A DNA stretch of 64,000 bases. Origin: Nocardioides sp. cx-173. Its GTDB lineage: Bacteria > Actinomycetota > Actinomycetes > Propionibacteriales > Nocardioidaceae. Location of the stretch: contig NZ_CP088262.1 in assembly GCF_021117365.1 (NCBI RefSeq), positions 2,313,001 through 2,377,000 of the forward strand, read 5' to 3'. Positions 54,724 to 64,000 of the stretch are shown piece by piece. Numbering within the stretch: position 1 is the first letter of the stretch; each line of letters opens with the position of its first letter. The position numbers and the translations under genes are program-made. The notes below the pieces were generated by a model. That model saw only the letters and a program-made list of their open reading frames with translations, was not told the DNA's origin and did not search any database.

Positions 54724-55830
54724 ATGAGTGACCGACTGAAGGCCCTGGCGGACGCCGGGGTGTCCATCTGGCTCGACGACCTGTCGCGGGAGCGGATCGA
54801 GAGCGGGAACCTCGCCGACCTGGTCAAGGAGAAGTCGGTGGTGGGCGTGACCACCAACCCGACGATCTTCGCCGGCGCGATCGCGGACGGCGAGCGTTAC
54901 GACGACCAGGTCAGGCGCCTGGTCGCGAGCGGCGCATCCGTCGAGAAGGTGATCTTCGAGCTCACCACCGACGACGTCCGCAACGCCTGTGACATTCTCA
55001 AGCCGGTCGCCGACGGGAGCTCATCGGACGGCCGGGTCTCGATCGAGGTCGAGCCGGACCTCGCCAACGACACCGACGGCACCATCGCGTCGGCCGAGGC
55101 GCTGTGGAAGGCGGTGGACCGCTCCAACGCGCTGATCAAGATCCCGGCCACGAAGGAGGGCCTGCCCGCGATCACGCACGCGATCGCCCACGGCATCAGC
55201 GTCAACGTCACGCTGATCTTCAGCCTCGAGCGCTACCGCGAGGTCATGGACGCTTACCTCACCGGCCTCGAGCAGGCCCGAGAGGCCGGGATCGACCTGT
55301 CCACCATCCAGTCCGTCGCCTCCTTCTTCGTCTCGCGCGTCGACACCGAGGTCGACAGCCGCCTCGACGAGCTCGGCATCGACGAGGCCAAGGCGCTCAA
55401 GGGCAAGGCGGCAATCGCCAACGCCCGCGTGGCCTACGGGGCGTTCCAGGAGGTCCACGCAGGCAAGCGCTGGCAGTCGCTGGCCGACTCCGGCGCCGTC
55501 GTGCAGCGCCCCCTCTGGGCGTCCACCGGCGTCAAGAACCCCGACTACCCCGACACCCTCTACGTGAGCGAGCTGGTCGTCGCCGGCACCGTCAACACGA
55601 TGCCGGAGAAGACGTTGGAGGCGTTCGCCGACCACGGGAAGGTCACCGGCGACCAGGTCACCGGCCGGGCTGAGGAGGGGCAGGCGGTCCTCGACCGGCT
55701 CGCCGACGTCGGCGTCGACTTCGAGGACGTGCTGCTGAGCATCGAGCACGAGGGCGTGGAGAAGTTCAAGAAGTCCTGGACCGAGCTGGTGGAGACGGTC
55801 CGCGGCCAGATGGAGAAGGCCCAGGCATGA
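54724..55830 (+). CDS. tal: Transaldolase
   Basis: Transfers dihydroxyacetone units between sugar phosphates. The 368-residue class II/III-type transaldolase has [14 protein letters not shown] at the start, [14 protein letters not shown] near residue 40, the Schiff-base lysine in [13 protein letters not shown] near residue 140, and [11 protein letters not shown] and [20 protein letters not shown] later. The ATG at 54724 has AGGAG 6 bases upstream. The stop overlaps the pgi start (ATGA). Confidence 0.97.
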   Translation: MSDRLKALADAGVSIWLDDLSRERIESGNLADLVKEKSVVGVTTNPTIFAGAIADGERYDDQVRRLVASGASVEKVIFELTTDDVRNACDILKPVADGSSSDGRVSIEVEPDLANDTDGTIASAEALWKAVDRSNALIKIPATKEGLPAITHAIAHGISVNVTLIFSLERYREVMDAYLTGLEQAREAGIDLSTIQSVASFFVSRVDTEVDSRLDELGIDEAKALKGKAAIANARVAYGAFQEVHAGKRWQSLADSGAVVQRPLWASTGVKNPDYPDTLYVSELVVAGTVNTMPEKTLEAFADHGKVTGDQVTGRAEEGQAVLDRLADVGVDFEDVLLSIEHEGVEKFKKSWTELVETVRGQMEKAQA

Positions 55831-57473
55831 GCGAGACGGCTTGGAACGCTGTCGAGGGGGACGGTTTCGAGCTGTTCTTCGGCTACCCCGACGAGGCGGC
55901 GTACGCCGCGACGGTGGAGGCGCTGGTCGCCGACGGCGTCGCGAGCGGCATCGCCGGCCGGGACGCCACCTTGTGGGGTCCCGAGGCCGAATCCGAGTCC
56001 GGCAAGCGGCTCGGCTGGGTCGACCTGTCCGAGCGCTCCCGCGCGCTCGTCTCCGACGTCGCCGCCCTGCGGGCCGAGCTCGCGGGCAGCGGTCTGTCGC
56101 GGGTCGTGCTCTGCGGCATGGGCGGCTCCTCGCTGGCACCCGAGGTGATCTGCGAGTCCTACGGCGTCGCGCTCGACGTACTCGACTCCTCCGACCCGGA
56201 CTTCGTGCGCACCGCGCTCGAGAGCCGCCTCGACGAGACCGTCGTGGTGGTGTCCTCGAAGTCCGGCGGAACCGTCGAGACCGACAGCCAGCGGCGCGCC
56301 TTCGAGAAGGCGTTCCGCGATGTAGGGATCGACCCGGCGCAGCGCATCGTCGTGGTCACCGACCCCGGCTCGCCGCTGGAGGAGTCGGCGCGCGAGGCCG
56401 GCTACCGGGTGTTCCTGGCCGACCCCGAGGTGGGTGGACGCTACTCGGCGCTGACCGCGTTCGGGCTGGTCCCCAGCGGCCTGGCCGGCGCCGACATCGC
56501 CACGCTCCTCGACGAGGCGGAGGCGATCCGCCCGGCCCTCGAGGCGGACTCCCCCGACAACCCCGGACTCCGGCTCGGCGCGCTGCTCGGCGCGGCCAAC
56601 CTGGCCGGAGCCGACAAGCTCGTGCTGGCCAACGCCGGCGCCCCGTTCGCCGGCTTCGGCGACTGGGCCGAGCAGCTCGTCGCCGAGTCCACCGGCAAGG
56701 ACGGCAGGGGCATCCTCCCGGTCGTCGTCGACTCGATCGACTCCCCCGGCTTCGCCCCCAGCACGCCTGACGAGGTGCTCGTGACGATCGGGCCGGAGCG
56801 GGTCTTCGAGCGGGTCCGGCCCGCCTCCGGCTGGGGCGCCGCCGTCGACGCCGCGCTGGGCGCCCAGATGCTGCTGTGGGAGTACGCCACCGCGGTCGCC
56901 GGCCGGGTCATCGGCATCAACCCCTTCGACCAGCCCGACGTCGAGAGCGCCAAGGCCGCCGCCCGCGAGATGCTCGACGGCGGCGGCAACCAGCCCACCC
57001 CCGTGTTCGTCGACGGGGCGGTCACCGTCTACGCCTCGCCCGGCTGGCTGCCCGAGGGCACCGACACCGTCGCCGGCGCCGTGGACGCGCTGCTCGCGGA
57101 GCTCGATCCCCGCACCGGCTACGTCGCCGTGCAGGCCTACCTGGACCGCCACCGCGACGCCGCGCTGTCCGCCGTACGCGACCGCCTGGCGGCGCGCACG
57201 GGCCGGCCGGTCACCTTCGGGTGGGGGCCGCGCTTCCTGCACTCGACCGGGCAGTACCACAAGGGCGGCCCCAACACCGGCGTCTACCTCCAGGTCACGG
57301 GCCAGCCCGTGGCCGACCTGGCCGTGCCCGACCGGCCCTTCACCTTCCATGAGTTCCTCACCGCGCAGGCCGTGGGCGACGGGCAGGTGCTCGCCGACAA
57401 GGGCCGGCCGGTCCTGCGGCTGCACGTGAGCGGACCGGACGACCTGGACGCCGTACGAGGGGTGCTCGCATGA
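55827..57473 (+). CDS. pgi: Glucose-6-phosphate isomerase
   Basis: Interconverts glucose-6-phosphate and fructose-6-phosphate. The 548-residue protein has two SIS domains. [12 protein letters not shown] near residue 94 and [15 protein letters not shown] near residue 142 are the first phosphate-binding blocks; [24 protein letters not shown] near the C-terminus is the second-domain signature. This is the form found fused to transaldolase in some bacteria; here the two genes are separate but overlap (ATGA). The stop also overlaps the zwf start. Confidence 0.94.
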   Translation: MSETAWNAVEGDGFELFFGYPDEAAYAATVEALVADGVASGIAGRDATLWGPEAESESGKRLGWVDLSERSRALVSDVAALRAELAGSGLSRVVLCGMGGSSLAPEVICESYGVALDVLDSSDPDFVRTALESRLDETVVVVSSKSGGTVETDSQRRAFEKAFRDVGIDPAQRIVVVTDPGSPLEESAREAGYRVFLADPEVGGRYSALTAFGLVPSGLAGADIATLLDEAEAIRPALEADSPDNPGLRLGALLGAANLAGADKLVLANAGAPFAGFGDWAEQLVAESTGKDGRGILPVVVDSIDSPGFAPSTPDEVLVTIGPERVFERVRPASGWGAAVDAALGAQMLLWEYATAVAGRVIGINPFDQPDVESAKAAAREMLDGGGNQPTPVFVDGAVTVYASPGWLPEGTDTVAGAVDALLAELDPRTGYVAVQAYLDRHRDAALSAVRDRLAARTGRPVTFGWGPRFLHSTGQYHKGGPNTGVYLQVTGQPVADLAVPDRPFTFHEFLTAQAVGDGQVLADKGRPVLRLHVSGPDDLDAVRGVLA

Positions 57474-58993
57474 CCTACGTCAACCCGCTGCGCGACCCGC
57501 GGGACCGGCGCCTGCCCCGCATCGCCGGTCCCTGCGGGATGGTGCTGTTCGGCGTCACCGGCGACCTCTCGCGCAAGAAGATCATGCCGGCGATCTACGA
57601 CCTCGCCAACCGCGGCCTGCTGCCACCGGGCTTCAGCCTGGTGGGCTTCGCCCGTCGCGACTGGGCCGACCAGGACTTCGCGCAGATCGTGCACGACTCG
57701 GTGAAGGCCTACGCCCGCACGGAGTTCCGCGAGGAGGTCTGGAAGCAGCTCTCCGAGGGGTTCCGCTTCGTCCAGGGCGACTTCGACGACGACGAGGCGT
57801 TCGAGCTCCTGCGGCAGACCATCGAGGAGCTCGACCGCAGCCGGGGCACGGAGGGCAACCACGCGTTCTACCTGGCGATCCCGCCGGCCTTCTTCGGCAC
57901 CGTCGCCTCCCAGCTCAAGGAGCACGGCCTGGCCGACCCGCACGGCGACTCGTGGCGCCGGGTGGTGGTCGAGAAGCCGTTCGGCCACGACCTGCAGTCG
58001 GCCCGCGAGCTCAACGCGTCGCTGGACGAGGTCTTCCCCCCGGGCTCGATCTTCCGGATCGACCACTACCTCGGCAAGGAGACGGTCCAGAACATCCTGG
58101 CGACGCGCTTCGCCAACATGATGTTCGAGCCCCTGTGGAACGGCAACTACGTCGACCACGTCCAGATCACCATGGCCGAGGACGTCGGCATCGGCGGCCG
58201 GGCCGGCTACTACGACGGCATCGGCGCCGCCCGCGACGTCATCCAGAACCACCTGCTGCAGCTGATGTCGCTCGTGGCGATGGAGGAGCCGACGTCGTTC
58301 GACGCCGACAGCCTGCGGATGGAGAAGGAGAAGGTCCTCGCCAGCGTCCGGCTCCCCCGGCGGCTGGACCTGACCACGGCCCGCGGGCAGTACGCCGCCG
58401 GCTGGGCCGGGGGCGAGAAGGTCGCGGGTTTCCTCGAGGAGGAGGGCATCCCCAAGTCCTCCACCACGGAGACGTTCGCGGCGATCACGCTGCACGTCGA
58501 GACCCGCCGCTGGGCCGGCGTCCCCTTCTACCTGCGCACCGGCAAGCGCCTGGGGCGCCGGGTCACCGAGGTGGCGGTGGTGTTCAAGCGGGCGCCGCAC
58601 CAGCCGTTCAGCGCCAGCTCCGTCGAGGAGCTCACCCAGAACGCCCTGGTGATCCGGATCCAGCCCGACGAGGGCATGACCCTGCGCTTCGGCTCCAAGG
58701 TGCCGGGCACCGCCATGGAGATCCGCGACGTCAACATGGACTTCGCCTACGGCGGCTCGTTCACCGAGGACAGCCCCGAGGCCTACGAGCGGCTGATCCT
58801 CGACGTGCTGCTGGGAGACCCGCCGCTGTTCCCCCGTCACGAGGAGGTCGAGCTCTCGTGGAAGATCCTCGACCCGATCCTGGAGGCCTGGGAGCGCAAG
58901 GGCAAGCCCGAGCAGTACGGCTCCGGCACTTGGGGCCCGGCGTCGGCCGACAAGATGCTGGCCCGCGACGGACGCGTCTGGAGGCGACCCTGA
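57470..58993 (+). CDS. zwf: Glucose-6-phosphate 1-dehydrogenase
   Basis: First step of the oxidative pentose-phosphate pathway, producing NADPH. The 507-residue protein has the nucleotide motif FGVTGDLSRKKIMPAI near residue 25, VVVEKPFGHDL near residue 165, and RIDHYLGKE at residues 196-204 with the catalytic histidine at 199. FYLRTGKRLGRRVTEVAVVFKR follows near residue 350. The ATG overlaps the pgi stop. A 24-codon open frame links it to opcA. Confidence 0.97.
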   Translation: MTYVNPLRDPRDRRLPRIAGPCGMVLFGVTGDLSRKKIMPAIYDLANRGLLPPGFSLVGFARRDWADQDFAQIVHDSVKAYARTEFREEVWKQLSEGFRFVQGDFDDDEAFELLRQTIEELDRSRGTEGNHAFYLAIPPAFFGTVASQLKEHGLADPHGDSWRRVVVEKPFGHDLQSARELNASLDEVFPPGSIFRIDHYLGKETVQNILATRFANMMFEPLWNGNYVDHVQITMAEDVGIGGRAGYYDGIGAARDVIQNHLLQLMSLVAMEEPTSFDADSLRMEKEKVLASVRLPRRLDLTTARGQYAAGWAGGEKVAGFLEEEGIPKSSTTETFAAITLHVETRRWAGVPFYLRTGKRLGRRVTEVAVVFKRAPHQPFSASSVEELTQNALVIRIQPDEGMTLRFGSKVPGTAMEIRDVNMDFAYGGSFTEDSPEAYERLILDVLLGDPPLFPRHEEVELSWKILDPILEAWERKGKPEQYGSGTWGPASADKMLARDGRVWRRP

Positions 58994-59067
58994 TGTCACC
59001 CCACGGCACCGTGAATCTCCCCCGCTGCGCTCCTGCGACCCACGCTCTCGAGGGGGCCCCGACATGA
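58993..59067 (+). CDS. Possible 24-codon linker ORF between zwf and opcA
   Basis: The frame starts at ATG overlapping the zwf stop (TGATG) and ends at TGA overlapping the opcA start (ATGA). It encodes MSPHGTVNLPRCAPATHALEGAPT-like sequence of 24 residues with no known motif. The exact double overlap suggests translational coupling between zwf and opcA, more than a functional peptide. Chance cannot be excluded in GC-rich DNA. Confidence 0.3.
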   Translation: MSPHGTVNLPRCAPATHALEGAPT

Positions 59068-59969
59068 TCGAGCTCACCAACACCACGTCCTCCAAGATCG
59101 CCGCGGAGTTCGTCCGCGGGCGCAAGCGGGCCGGCAGCCCCGCAATGGGCATGGTGATGACGTTGGTCATCGTCGCCCCCGAGGACGACGCCGAGGACGC
59201 CATGAGAGCGGCCCGCGAGGCCTCCCACGAGCATCCGGCCCGCGCCCTCGGCGTGATCCTGGGCGAGGCGCGGGGCGCCGGCGAGATCAACGCCCAGGTC
59301 GGCACCGGAGCCGGCTGGACCGGTGAGACCGCGGTAATCCGGCTCAAGGGCGAGGTCGTCAAGCACGCCTCCTCGGTCGTGCTGCCGCTGCTGCTGCCCG
59401 ACTCCCCCGTGGCCGTCTGGTGGCCCACCGACGCCCCCGCGGACCCCGCGGCGGACCCGCTGGGCGCGCTCGCCCAGCGGCGGATCACCGACGCCGCGGC
59501 CGCCCCGCGGGGCAAGGGCAAGGCGTTGCAGGTGCAGTGCTCGTCGTACGTCAAGGGCAACACCGACCTGGCCTGGACCCGCACCACGCCCTGGCGCGCC
59601 CTGCTCGCCGCGGCGCTCGACCAGCACCACGTCAAGGTGACCGGCGCCTCGGTCACCGCCGAGCGGATCAGCCCGAGCGCCGACCTGCTGGCGGCCTGGC
59701 TCGCCACCCGGCTGCGGGTGCAGGTCGAGCGCGCCAACTCCGGCGGCCCCGGAATCACCGAGGTGGTCCTGGACACGCCCGAGGGCCCGATCCGGATCAG
59801 CCGGCCCGACGGCAAGCTGGCGACCTACGAGTCGCCGGGCAAGCCCGACCGGCCGATCGCGCTGAAGCGCCGCAGCCTCCCGGAGCTGCTCGCCGAGGAG
59901 CTGCGCCGCCTCGACGAGGACGACGTCTACGCCGAGGTGACCAAGCGACTGCGGAAGGCCGCCTCGTGA
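59064..59969 (+). CDS. opcA: Glucose-6-phosphate dehydrogenase assembly protein OpcA
   Basis: A 301-residue OpcA, needed for assembly and redox control of glucose-6-phosphate dehydrogenase in cyanobacteria and actinobacteria. NTTSSKIAAEFVRGRKRAGSPAMGMVMTLV is the conserved start; LPLLLPDSPVAVWWPTDAP and VQVERANSGGPGITEVVL are the other family blocks. It is directly downstream of zwf through the small linker ORF, and its stop overlaps pgl. Confidence 0.95.
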   Translation: MIELTNTTSSKIAAEFVRGRKRAGSPAMGMVMTLVIVAPEDDAEDAMRAAREASHEHPARALGVILGEARGAGEINAQVGTGAGWTGETAVIRLKGEVVKHASSVVLPLLLPDSPVAVWWPTDAPADPAADPLGALAQRRITDAAAAPRGKGKALQVQCSSYVKGNTDLAWTRTTPWRALLAAALDQHHVKVTGASVTAERISPSADLLAAWLATRLRVQVERANSGGPGITEVVLDTPEGPIRISRPDGKLATYESPGKPDRPIALKRRSLPELLAEELRRLDEDDVYAEVTKRLRKAAS

Positions 59970-60697
59970 CGGCGGCGAGCGCCCCGCTGATCGAGGTGCA
60001 CCCGGACGCCGGCGCACTGGCCACCGCGGTCGCCGGGGAGCTGCTGTCCCGGCTCGCGGACGCCCAGGAGGCCGGGAGGGAGCCGCAGATCGCCCTCACC
60101 GGCGGCAGCATCGCCGAGGCGCTGCACCGCGAGCTGGCCCGGCTGTCCCCCGGCTCGGGCGTCGACTGGACCCGCGTCGTCGTGTGGTGGGGGGACGAGA
60201 GGTTCGTGCCCGCCGACGACCCGGACCGCAACGCCGGTCAGGCGCGGCGCGCCTTCCTGGACGAGGTCGGCGCCACCCAGGTGCACGAGATGCCCGCCAG
60301 CGACTCCGGTGCCGACGTCGCGGCCGCGGCGCAGGCCTTCGAGGACGCGGTCCAGGCCCACGGCGCCGGCGAGTTCGAAGTGGTCATGCTCGGCATCGGA
60401 CCGGACGGCCACGTCGCCTCGCTCTTCCCGGGTCGCCCCGAGCTCGCGGTCGAGGACCGGATCGCGGTCGCTGTGACCGACTCCCCCAAGCCGCCCCCGG
60501 AGCGGATCACCTTCACCTTCCCCGCCCTCAACCGCAGCCGGTCGGTCTGGCTGGTCGCCAGCGGCGAGGGCAAGGCCGAGGCCGTGGCCCGCGCGCTCGC
60601 CGACGCGGGCTCCGTCGAGGAGACCCCCGCTCGCGGCGTACGCGGCCAGGTCGACACCGTCTGGTTCCTCGACCGCGAGGCCGCCTCCCGCCTCTGA
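59966..60697 (+). CDS. pgl: 6-phosphogluconolactonase
   Basis: Hydrolyses 6-phosphogluconolactone made by Zwf. The 243-residue DevB/SOL-type protein has ALTGGSIAEALHREL near residue 40, VVVWWGDERFVPADDPDRN near residue 72, and GIGPDGHVASLFPG near residue 145, the main active-site motifs. GTG start overlapping the opcA stop. It ends the operon; a strong hairpin follows. The gene for 6-phosphogluconate dehydrogenase is not in this window. Confidence 0.95.
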   Translation: MTAASAPLIEVHPDAGALATAVAGELLSRLADAQEAGREPQIALTGGSIAEALHRELARLSPGSGVDWTRVVVWWGDERFVPADDPDRNAGQARRAFLDEVGATQVHEMPASDSGADVAAAAQAFEDAVQAHGAGEFEVVMLGIGPDGHVASLFPGRPELAVEDRIAVAVTDSPKPPPERITFTFPALNRSRSVWLVASGEGKAEAVARALADAGSVEETPARGVRGQVDTVWFLDREAASRL

Positions 60698-60730
60698 GCC
60701 CATCGACCCGTCACCAACTTCCCCGAAATG

Positions 60731-60767
60731 CCGCTGACCCGTCAGAAAGTTTCTGACGGGTCAGCGG
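60731..60767. terminator. Perfect 17-base-arm bidirectional hairpin
   Basis: CCGCTGACCCGTCAGAA pairs exactly with its complement across a 3-base centre (AGT). The inner AAA/TTT runs and the position between the ends of pgl and rbpA make it the likely terminator for both. Confidence 0.75.
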
Positions 60768-60779
60768 GGAGGGCGGGGA

Positions 60780-61139
60780 TCAGAAGATGATGTCGCCGGA
60801 CTTGCGGCGGGAGCGGAGCAGCTGGATGGCCTCGTCCAGGATGTCGGCCGCCTCGGTGTCGGAGCGGCGCTCCTTCACGTAGGCCAGGTGCGTCTTGTAG
60901 GGCTCGATCTTGCTGGCCGGCGGGGCGTTCTCCGAGTCCCGCCCGGCGGGCAGTCCGCACTTGGGGCAGTCCCAGGAGTCGGGGGCCACCGCCTCCACGG
61001 CGAACATCACGACCGACGTGTGCTCGCGGGAGCAGAAGTACGTCACCGCCTGACGCGGCGCCGACTCCCCGCGCTCCGCCTCGCCCATCGGCCCGGCGCC
61101 GACCCGGCTACCGCGAATGGCGCTACCTCCACCAGCCAT
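60780..61139 (-). CDS. rbpA: RNA polymerase-binding protein RbpA
   Basis: Actinobacterial transcription activator that binds core RNA polymerase and the principal sigma factor. The 119-residue protein has the N-terminal tail (SAIRGSRVGAGPMGEAERGE) that threads near the promoter, the core with TYFCSREH and WDCPKCGLPAG (zinc-type cysteines), the basic linker PYKTHLAYVKERR, and the sigma-interaction domain EAADILDEAIQLLRSRR. It stands next to secG as in many actinobacteria. The ATG has AGGTAGG about 4 bases upstream. Confidence 0.97.
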   Translation of the reverse strand: MAGGGSAIRGSRVGAGPMGEAERGESAPRQAVTYFCSREHTSVVMFAVEAVAPDSWDCPKCGLPAGRDSENAPPASKIEPYKTHLAYVKERRSDTEAADILDEAIQLLRSRRKSGDIIF

Positions 61140-61154
61140 GTGTCCTACCTTCTT

Positions 61155-61391
61155 TCAGTTCTGGTAAGCGAGCAACAGGCCTAGCGCGATCACGCAGGCG
61201 AACCAGATGACACCGATCCCGATCGTGAACCGATCGAGGTTGCGCTCGGCGACGGATGAGCCGCCGAGGGAGCTGCTGACACCGCCGCCGAACATGTCGG
61301 AGAGCCCACCGCCACGTCCCTTGTGCAGCAGCACAAGGATGATCAGCAATGTGCTCGTGATGACGAGCAGAACAGTGAAGAGCGTTGTCAC
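61155..61391 (-). CDS. secG: SecG preprotein translocase subunit
   Basis: A 78-residue SecG with two membrane helices (about 3-20 and 55-75), separated by the conserved Gly-rich loop LLHKGRGGGLSDMFGGG. It supports SecYEG protein export. GTG start. Located between rbpA and tpiA on the minus strand, the usual actinobacterial order. Confidence 0.96.
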   Translation of the reverse strand: MTTLFTVLLVITSTLLIILVLLHKGRGGGLSDMFGGGVSSSLGGSSVAERNLDRFTIGIGVIWFACVIALGLLLAYQN

Positions 61392-61422
61392 AGCGAGGAA
61401 TCCTACGGCAGAGGGCGGAGAG

Positions 61423-62229
61423 TCAGAGGACCGGCATGTCGTAGAACCGGCAGATGCCGCCGAACTCGTCGACCTGGAGACTCGCGCCCCCGACCAAGGC
61501 GCCGTCGACGTCGTCCTTGGCCATGATCCCGGCGACGTTGTTGGCCTTCACCGAGCCGCCGTACAGGACGCGCACGCCGTCGGCCGCCGCGTCCCCGTGG
61601 ACCTCGCGGATCCGCGCCCGGATGGCGGCGCAGACCTCCTGCGCGTCCTCGGGCGTGGCGACCTCGCCGGTGCCGATCGCCCACACGGGCTCGTAGGCGA
61701 CCACCAGGCCGGCGACCTGCTCGGCGGTGAAGCCGGCCAGCGACCCGTCGACCTGGGCCAGTGTGTAGGCGACGTGCTCGCCGGACTGGCGGATCTCGAG
61801 CCCCTCCCCGACGCACACGATGGGGGTCATGTCCGCGCGGTGGGCCTGGTGCGCCTTGGCGTTGACGATCTCGTCGGACTCGGCGTGGTACTCGCGGCGC
61901 TCGGAGTGGCCCACGACGACGTAGGAGCAGCCGAGCTTGGCCAGCATCCCCGCGGAGATCTCACCGGTGTAGGCGCCGGAGTCCTTGGTCGAGACGTCCT
62001 GGGCGGCGTACTTGACCGAGAGCCGGTCGCCGTCGACGAGGGTCTGGACCGAGCGCAGGTCGGTGAACGGCGGGCAGACCACCACCTCGACCTTGCCGTA
62101 GTCGTGGCGCTTGTCCGACAGCGTCCACGCGAGCTTCTGGACGAGCACCACCGCTTCCTGGTGGTTGAGGTTCATCTTCCAGTTGCCCGCCATGAGCGGC
62201 GTGCGGCCGGGAGCCTTCGAGTCAGCCAT
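61423..62229 (-). CDS. tpiA: Triose-phosphate isomerase
   Basis: Interconverts DHAP and glyceraldehyde-3-phosphate. The 268-residue protein has [15 protein letters not shown] with the substrate lysine near residue 17, [12 protein letters not shown] with the catalytic histidine near residue 105, [14 protein letters not shown] with the catalytic glutamate near residue 180, and [10 protein letters not shown] for phosphate binding. It starts 3 bases after pgk ends, as part of gap-pgk-tpiA. Confidence 0.97.
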   Translation of the reverse strand: MADSKAPGRTPLMAGNWKMNLNHQEAVVLVQKLAWTLSDKRHDYGKVEVVVCPPFTDLRSVQTLVDGDRLSVKYAAQDVSTKDSGAYTGEISAGMLAKLGCSYVVVGHSERREYHAESDEIVNAKAHQAHRADMTPIVCVGEGLEIRQSGEHVAYTLAQVDGSLAGFTAEQVAGLVVAYEPVWAIGTGEVATPEDAQEVCAAIRARIREVHGDAAADGVRVLYGGSVKANNVAGIMAKDDVDGALVGGASLQVDEFGGICRFYDMPVL

Positions 62230-62232
62230 GGG

Positions 62233-63456
62233 TCAGTCCTCCAGGACGGTGATGCCGGGCAGTTCCTTGCCCTCGAGGTACTCCAGGCTGGCCCCACCAC
62301 CGGTGGAGATGTGCCCGAAGGCGGCTTCGTCGAAGCCCAGGGTGCGGACGGCGGCGGCGGAGTCGCCACCACCGACCACGGAGAGTCCGTCGATCTCGGT
62401 CAGCGCCTGGGCCACCGCGCGGGTGCCGTCGGCGAAGGCCGCGACCTCGAAGACCCCCATCGGCCCGTTCCAGAAGACGGTGCGAGCCGACTGCAGGGCG
62501 GCGGCGAACGCCGCGCCCGACTCGGGACCGATGTCGAGTCCGAGCGCGTCGGCCGGGATCGCGGTGGCGGGCACGACCTGCGGGTGCGGCTCGACGTCGC
62601 CCGAGGGGAACGCGGTGTCCACGACGATGTCGGTGGGCAGCACGATCTCCACGCCGGACTCCTCGGCCCGGGCAAGGTAGGACCGGCACACGTCCAGCTG
62701 GTCCTCCTCGAGCAGACTCTTGCCGACCTCGTGGCCCTGGGCCTTGAGGAAGGTGAAGACCATGCCGCCGCCGATGAGCAGCTTGTCGGCCTTGCCGAGC
62801 AGGTTGTCGATGACACCGAGCTTGTCGGAGACCTTCGAGCCGCCGAGCACGACGACGTAGGGCCGCTCGGGGTCGACGGTCAGCCGGCGCAGGACCTCGA
62901 TCTCCTGGGCGACCAGGCCGCCCATGGCGTGCGGCAGCCGCTGGGCGACGTCGTAGACGCTGGCCTGCTTGCGGTGGACGACGCCGAAGCCGTCGGAGAC
63001 GAACGCGTCGGCCAGGGCCGCGAGCTGGTCGGCGAAGGCGCCGCGCTCGGCCTCGTCCTTGCTGGTCTCGCCGGCGTTGAAGCGGACGTTCTCGAGGAGC
63101 GCGACCTCGCCGTCACCGAGCCCGGCGACGGTCTCCTGGGCCGACTCGCCCACCGTGTCGGTGGCGAACGCGACCGGGGCGCCGAGCAGCTCGCCGAGCC
63201 GGTCCGCGACCGGGCGCAGCGAGTAGGCGGGGTCCGGGGAGCCCTTGGGCCGTCCCAGGTGGGCGGTGACGACCACCCGCGCGCCGGCCTCGGCCAGCGC
63301 GCGGATGGTCGGGACGCTCGCCCGGATCCGGCCGTCGTCGGTGATGACTCGGTGATCATCGGGGCCGTCGAGGGGCACGTTCAGGTCCGAGCGGACCAGC
63401 ACGCGCCTGCCGCGAACGTCACCCAGCACGTCGATCGGCGAGGAGAGGTCGCTCAC
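62233..63456 (-). CDS. pgk: Phosphoglycerate kinase
   Basis: Makes ATP from 1,3-bisphosphoglycerate. The 407-residue protein has [14 protein letters not shown] near residue 18, TAHLGRPKG near residue 62, [14 protein letters not shown] near residue 205, and [11 protein letters not shown] with [21 protein letters not shown] in the C-terminal domain. GTG start, 1 base after the gap stop. Full length. Confidence 0.97.
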   Translation of the reverse strand: MSDLSSPIDVLGDVRGRRVLVRSDLNVPLDGPDDHRVITDDGRIRASVPTIRALAEAGARVVVTAHLGRPKGSPDPAYSLRPVADRLGELLGAPVAFATDTVGESAQETVAGLGDGEVALLENVRFNAGETSKDEAERGAFADQLAALADAFVSDGFGVVHRKQASVYDVAQRLPHAMGGLVAQEIEVLRRLTVDPERPYVVVLGGSKVSDKLGVIDNLLGKADKLLIGGGMVFTFLKAQGHEVGKSLLEEDQLDVCRSYLARAEESGVEIVLPTDIVVDTAFPSGDVEPHPQVVPATAIPADALGLDIGPESGAAFAAALQSARTVFWNGPMGVFEVAAFADGTRAVAQALTEIDGLSVVGGGDSAAAVRTLGFDEAAFGHISTGGGASLEYLEGKELPGITVLED

Positions 63457-63457
63457 G

Positions 63458-64000
<543 letters not shown>

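Overview
The window is GC-rich, densely coded actinobacterial chromosome. The gene set (RbpA, a fabG-fabI pair like mycobacterial mabA-inhA, DtxR-type iron boxes, an actinobacterial Vms1-like release factor, OpcA, SufR) and many GTG starts fit a Propionibacteriales/Nocardioidaceae organism such as Nocardioides. The genus is inferred, because no rRNA gene is present. I see no tRNA, rRNA, CRISPR array, transposase or prophage. No gene-free stretch exceeds about 225 bases.

Layout. 1-3586: a catabolic group (aldehyde dehydrogenase, SDR, gamma-glutamyl-GABA hydrolase-like amidase), then an alpha/beta hydrolase and a small membrane protein. 3599-6796 (minus): ABC ATPase, NfeD, SPFH protein and TauE exporter. 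6861-8931: an unknown protein and serB. 8936-10176: one low-GC AbiEi/DUF559-like gene bracketed by inverted palindromic repeats. 10192-17226: a cyanophycin locus (SixA phosphatase, cyanophycinase, cphA, cupin, TIGR02206 membrane protein) that converges on a second CphA-like protein lacking the ATP-grasp domain and sitting directly behind fabG-fabI. 18808-26339: dodecin, DUF3099, a small zinc-ribbon-like protein, moaA, SURF1, an ABC exporter, an enoyl-CoA hydratase, a 33-residue membrane peptide and an ABC-F ATPase. 26411-31441: a zinc metallopeptidase and an iron-siderophore ABC importer under a DtxR/IdeR box. 31451-35146: a kinase-fold phosphotransferase, a phosphoesterase, acVLRF1, and an ECF sigma factor with its probable anti-sigma factor. 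35296-42102 (minus): the SUF Fe-S operon sufR-B-D-Rieske-C-S-U-T. 42151-52450: two small membrane proteins, an ABC exporter, ctaA, an HxlR regulator divergent from a fused LLM/FAD oxidoreductase, an SRPBCC protein, a class II amidotransferase, an amino-acid permease and ctaB. 52560-60697: the pentose-phosphate operon tkt-tal-pgi-zwf-opcA-pgl. 60780-64000 (minus): rbpA, secG, then tpiA, pgk and gap (cut by the window end).

How the genes work together. The two carbon blocks supply NADPH, pentoses and triose phosphates. ctaA and ctaB make heme A for cytochrome oxidase, which SURF1 helps assemble. The iron importer and SUF operon share DtxR-like iron control, with SufR adding feedback on Fe-S demand. 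cphA and cyanophycinase make and mobilise an Asp-Arg nitrogen reserve.

Three features stand out. Many starts lack a Shine-Dalgarno sequence and instead have a TANNNT -10 box 6-8 bases upstream, which implies leaderless mRNAs. Several intergenic gaps hold one family of palindromic repeats. The most promising possible new system is the CphA-like ligase without ATP-grasp, placed between fatty-acid synthesis genes and the cyanophycin operon.
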